Origin: Anaerolineae bacterium
GTDB lineage: Bacteria > Chloroflexota > Anaerolineae > Aggregatilineales > Aggregatilineaceae
Reading direction: 5' to 3'
DNA: 46,985 nt
NCBI GenBank assembly: GCA_016934195.1
Contig: JAFGTJ010000458.1
Location: 1 to 46,985 of the forward strand
Shown here: in pieces, positions 43,299-46,985 of the stretch
Layout: every line of letters starts with the position of its first letter
Position numbering within the stretch: the first letter of the stretch is position 1
The notes under the pieces: model-generated
Database searches by the model: none
The model's input: the letters and a program-made list of their open reading frames with translations, nothing else
Told to the model about the DNA's origin: nothing
Position numbers and translations under genes: made by a program

Positions 43299-44114
43299 AT
43301 GCAATGGGTTCGTTTTGAGGCGGAGGGCGTGTCGCAGTGGGGTATTCTTCGCGCGGACGTGATCACCGCTGTGTCGCTCACCTGGGACGAGATTCTGGCC
43401 GGGCAGTTGCCAGATGTTTCGGATTCTGGCCCACAGTACCAACGTGACGCGGTTCGGCTGCTTGCACCGGTAGGCCGTCCGGGGAAGGTGATTGCCATCG
43501 GGAAGAACTACCTGGATCACTGCCGCGAAACCAATACCGAACCGCCTGCCAGACCGCTTATCTTTGCCAAGTTTCCCACCGCCATTATTGGGCCGGGAGA
43601 CGCGATTATATGGTCGGCGGCGCTAACGCAGCAGGTGGACTACGAGGCGGAACTCGCGGTTGTGATCGGCAAAACGGCGCGGCGGGTATCCGAAGCGGAC
43701 GCGCTGGATTATGTGTTCGGCTACACGGTTGCCAATGACGTGAGCGCCCGTGATCTGCAATTTGGCGATGGGCAGTGGGTGCGCGGCAAGAGTCTTGATA
43801 CGTTTTGTCCTCTGGGACCCGCCGTTATCACCGCCGACGAAATTCCCGATCCGCAAACCCTGGCGATCCGGTGCGAGCTGAACGGCATAGAGAGGCAGGC
43901 CAGCACGACCAGCGAGATGATTTTTGGCGTGGCGCAGTTGGTGGCGTTTTGTTCCCAGGCGTTTACATTGGAACCGGGCGACATGATCCTGACCGGCACG
44001 CCGCACGGTGTCGGCGCGTTCCGCGATCCGAAGCTGTTTATGGGCGACGGTGATACGGTGGTAGTCGAGATTGAACGGGTGGGCCGCCTGGAAAACCGCT
44101 GTATAGTGGAGTAA
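43299..44114 (+). CDS. Fumarylacetoacetate hydrolase (FAH)-family protein
   Basis: GKVIAIGKNYLDHCRET, DYEAELAVVIGKTARRV, YTVANDVSARDLQ, MILTGTPHGVG. Start at ATG 43299; the tracked start lies in the terminator loop. Confidence 0.92.
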   Translation: MQWVRFEAEGVSQWGILRADVITAVSLTWDEILAGQLPDVSDSGPQYQRDAVRLLAPVGRPGKVIAIGKNYLDHCRETNTEPPARPLIFAKFPTAIIGPGDAIIWSAALTQQVDYEAELAVVIGKTARRVSEADALDYVFGYTVANDVSARDLQFGDGQWVRGKSLDTFCPLGPAVITADEIPDPQTLAIRCELNGIERQASTTSEMIFGVAQLVAFCSQAFTLEPGDMILTGTPHGVGAFRDPKLFMGDGDTVVVEIERVGRLENRCIVE

Positions 44115-44169
44115 AGGGCTGTGTTATAATCTGCCGGATTGCCCATTGTTCACCAGACAAAAGGATATT

Positions 44170-44970
44170 ATGCCATTCTCATTTGATGCGATACGAGCCG
44201 TTGTGCTGGATATGGACGGCGTGCTGTGGCGCGGCGGCGACATTTTGCCGGGAGTCCCGGCGTTTTTTGATTTCGCGCAGCAGCAAGGGATTTCCTACGC
44301 TTTTGCGACCAACAACAGCTCAAAAACGGTCGATAACTACATTGATCGCCTGACCAATGTGGGGATTCCCGTTGGGCCAGAACAGATCATCACGTCGGCA
44401 GTGGCAACGGCGGATTATATCCGGCAGCGTTACCCGGTGGAAACGCCGGTTTACATCATCGGGCAGCAGGGCATCCGGCAGGCGCTGGCGGAACGCGGCT
44501 TCTCTGAAGACCCGGCCCGCGCTGAGCTGATCGTGGTCGGGATTGACTTTGATATCGGCTACGAAAAGTTCAAAATTGCGACGCTGCGCATCCGGGCCGG
44601 GGCGGACTTCATCGGCACCAATGGGGATCGGACGTTTCCTACGCCGGAAGGTTTGGTGCCGGGAAACGGGTCGCTGCTGGCGTTGATCGAAGCGGCCACC
44701 GATCAAGCGCCTATCGTGATCGGCAAACCGGAAACGGCGATGTTTGAGGTTGCGTTAGATCGCCTGGGGACCACGCCCGCCCAAACCTTGATGATCGGCG
44801 ACCGTTTGGGAACCGATATTCTGGGGGCGCAGCGGGCCGGGCTAAAAACGGCGCTGGTCCTGACCGGCATCACGTCCGCCGAAGAAGCGCGCACCGCCGA
44901 TATCCAGGCCGACGCCGTATTCGAGTCGCTGGCCGATATCCAGGCCGCATGGGAAACTGTGGTAGTGTGA
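44170..44970 (+). CDS. HAD-IIA family hydrolase (NagD-like)
   Basis: AVVLDMDGVLWRGGDILPG, YAFATNNSSKTVDNY, IGKPETAMFEVAL, TLMIGDRLGTDILGAQRAGLKTALVLTG. Confidence 0.93.
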   Translation: MPFSFDAIRAVVLDMDGVLWRGGDILPGVPAFFDFAQQQGISYAFATNNSSKTVDNYIDRLTNVGIPVGPEQIITSAVATADYIRQRYPVETPVYIIGQQGIRQALAERGFSEDPARAELIVVGIDFDIGYEKFKIATLRIRAGADFIGTNGDRTFPTPEGLVPGNGSLLALIEAATDQAPIVIGKPETAMFEVALDRLGTTPAQTLMIGDRLGTDILGAQRAGLKTALVLTGITSAEEARTADIQADAVFESLADIQAAWETVVV

Positions 44971-46208
44971 TGGTGGAGCGGACGGTGATAAAACTGCGTT
45001 GGCCTGCTGCCCGTATCGTAACGGTGGGGTTGGTTGTATTGGCGGTTGTGGGCTTGTCCTGGGGACTTGTCGGATTGCAGGTATTGGCGCAAGGCGATCC
45101 ACCTCCGGCGGGCGATAATTTTGGTATGGCGTCGTCGGATGTGCAGTGGACGGTGGGGGAGTTGGCTTTCCAGAGCAATTACCCGGCGGGATTCCAGTTC
45201 CAGGCCGAAATTCGCAGCAGCGCCGGGCCAATTGTGCGCGGGCGCGTGATCTGGTCGCATGTGCCGGGAACGCAGCGCAGCCGCCCGGTAAACGTTGATC
45301 CCGACACCGGCACATTGACGGCGGTCTGGGATGCGACCGGGTCCGATGCGGTGCCGCCCTGGGTCGGGCTGATGTATTACTGGGACGTGGGCGATTCGGA
45401 GGGGAATGCGTTCCAGACCGAGCCGCAGTATGTTGAGTACGAAGACACGACTCATGACTGGGTGCGCACGGAAACCGACGACATTATCGTTTTCGCGCAA
45501 AACTTGCCGGATGAGGTTGGTCCCCTGGTGGCGGACGCGATGGCCGCACAGCGCGAAATGTACCGCGCCGCCTGGGGAGGATTGCTGCCCTATAAACCGC
45601 GCGCTATTTTGTTTGGCAGTCGCGGCGCGTGGCTGGAATGGCAGATCACGACGGTGAACTATTCCACCATTGGCCTCACCTCGGATGACTGGGGCGGGAC
45701 GGGCCAGGTGGTGTCCGGCGGCGGGCTGACCGATCTGGCGTATGGCACGGTGTTACACGAGGTCGCGCATTTGTACCAGAACGAATTTACGCTTATGGTC
45801 CCCGGTAGCTGGCTGATCGAGGGTAACGCCACATTTTTCGAGTTGAACCAGCAGTATAACTACGAGTCGTCGGTGCGCCACCTTGCAGCGAGCGGTAATC
45901 TACCGGTCCTGCTGCAAGGGACCGGTCCCGGTGTGAGTGGGCGTAATGCGCGGCGCGGCTATGATATCGGCTACACGTTTTGGAAGTGGTTGGTCGATAA
46001 CTACGGCCTGGAAGGGCACCGCCAGTTGATCGAGTTGTTAGATCAGGGGATCGGGCGCGTGGCGGCGATTGAAACTGTGACTGGCCTGACGGCTCAGGAC
46101 GTTGAAAGCCGCTGGCGGACCTGGCTCGGAGCGTCTGCGCTGCCGCCCACGCTGGTTCCTACGCCCACGTTTTTGATCTTCCCGACGATTGCGCCACTTG
46201 GGTATTGA
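44970..46208 (+). CDS. Secreted peptidase-MA-like metalloprotease-family protein
   Basis: N-terminal hydrophobic signal/anchor; zincin motif in YGTVLHEVAHLYQNEF; GSWLIEGNATFFE. ATG overlaps the TGA of the HAD gene. Confidence 0.8.
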   Translation: MVERTVIKLRWPAARIVTVGLVVLAVVGLSWGLVGLQVLAQGDPPPAGDNFGMASSDVQWTVGELAFQSNYPAGFQFQAEIRSSAGPIVRGRVIWSHVPGTQRSRPVNVDPDTGTLTAVWDATGSDAVPPWVGLMYYWDVGDSEGNAFQTEPQYVEYEDTTHDWVRTETDDIIVFAQNLPDEVGPLVADAMAAQREMYRAAWGGLLPYKPRAILFGSRGAWLEWQITTVNYSTIGLTSDDWGGTGQVVSGGGLTDLAYGTVLHEVAHLYQNEFTLMVPGSWLIEGNATFFELNQQYNYESSVRHLAASGNLPVLLQGTGPGVSGRNARRGYDIGYTFWKWLVDNYGLEGHRQLIELLDQGIGRVAAIETVTGLTAQDVESRWRTWLGASALPPTLVPTPTFLIFPTIAPLGY

Positions 46209-46230
46209 GAGTGTGGGGGAGCGGGCTGCG

Positions 46231-46985
46231 ATGAATTCCCGGCGATTAGTGAATTATCTGCTGCTGGTGGCGGTGGTGGCCGGATTGTGCGGGCCGGAAC
46301 TGGTGTTTGCCCAGGGGGGCGGTGATGAGCCGGAGCAGGATACCGGCCTGATCTACACCTACCGTACCGAAATCCTGTTTCCGGCAGTGGTGCGTTTTTT
46401 CGTCGGGATCAATGCCCCGCCGGACCAGATCGTATCTGCCGCGCTGACGCTGCGCCAGGAAAGCGGCCTGGACGTATCTTTTACGCTCAGCCCGGAACAG
46501 CACCTGTTTAACAGCGCCGAACTGTTTGTCGAGCTGGTGTATGACCTGGATTTGACCAACGGCGCGATCCCGGTGCCGTTTGAGCCGGTCAATTTCCTGT
46601 GGCAAATCCAGACCGAGGACGGCCAGCTTTCTACGGCGGTTGATCAATTTTTGTTTCAGGACGGCGCGCGTGGCGAGTGGCAGTCAGCCGGTGTGCCGCC
46701 GCTGATCCTGCATTGGACCAATGAGAATCTGGCGGGGCGGGCTATCCGCGAAGAAGTGATGGCCGCCTATGGCCTGATCAACCACCAGACCGGGCGTTCG
46801 CCGTTGTTCCAGTTCGCCATGTACGATCCGGCGGTGCGCCTCTGCCGGGAATTTGAAGACACAGAGACAGGCGAGATCGAAACGGTCGTGGTTTCCCGCA
46901 CCGACCAGACCGCCTATCCGTGCTCGGTGGAAGCCTTCGCGCGCTTGTATGCGGCGGCAGGCATAACGTTTTTGCAGCGGCCCAC
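46231..46985 (+). CDS. Secreted protein, probable peptidase-MA-like paralogue, truncated by window edge
   Basis: Open frame from ATG 46231: MNSRRLVNYLLLVAVVAGLCGPELVFAQGGGDEPEQ... (signal peptide), then an architecture parallel to the upstream gene. Runs off the right edge. Confidence 0.7.
   Translation, partial: MNSRRLVNYLLLVAVVAGLCGPELVFAQGGGDEPEQDTGLIYTYRTEILFPAVVRFFVGINAPPDQIVSAALTLRQESGLDVSFTLSPEQHLFNSAELFVELVYDLDLTNGAIPVPFEPVNFLWQIQTEDGQLSTAVDQFLFQDGARGEWQSAGVPPLILHWTNENLAGRAIREEVMAAYGLINHQTGRSPLFQFAMYDPAVRLCREFEDTETGEIETVVVSRTDQTAYPCSVEAFARLYAAAGITFLQRP

Noticed and set aside
1-46985. CRISPR array, tRNA/rRNA genes, transposase or phage genes
   Set aside because: None recognised by eye on either strand; tRNAscan-SE, Infernal and CRISPR finders would be needed to exclude them formally.

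Overview
The window looks like a GC-rich bacterial chromosome segment, probably Chloroflexota/Anaerolineae-like (inferred from gene style only). It contains about 30 protein genes. No tRNA, rRNA, CRISPR array or transposase was recognised. From left to right: a truncated xylulokinase (-); a SAM-I riboswitch plus intrinsic terminator upstream of metK; a methyltransferase, a MaoC-like hydratase, a large class A PBP with a long N-terminal extension and a double-GNAT protein; a Ser/Thr kinase fused to a complete NarL-type response regulator; two lipoproteins, one with WD40 repeats; and a PadR regulator. Next is a tightly packed ~19 kb, ten-gene operon (14507-33582). It encodes a single-domain response regulator, five kinase-less GAF proteins, a 2242-aa multi-GAF/PAS hybrid histidine kinase, a threonine-synthase-like PLP enzyme fused to a receiver domain, a REC-histidine kinase and an EamA/DMT transporter. 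Downstream are a HEAT-repeat protein, a zinc-ribbon PP2C phosphatase, an isolated 48-aa Flp-type pilin (absent from the ORF track) preceded by a strong inverted repeat, a secreted SGNH-like protein, a cyclic-nucleotide-binding-domain (CNB) protein, a PrsW-like protease fused to a CNB domain, a DnaJ/HtrA/HspR stress cluster, an FAH-family protein, a HAD-IIA phosphatase and two tandem secreted peptidase-MA-like proteins (the last truncated). The best candidate for an undescribed system is the GAF/phosphorelay operon in which a metabolic PLP enzyme is covalently joined to a receiver domain next to a putative transporter. The Ser/Thr-kinase-NarL fusion and the PrsW-CNB fusion are secondary candidates. 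All homology calls come from motif recognition by eye; no database search was run.
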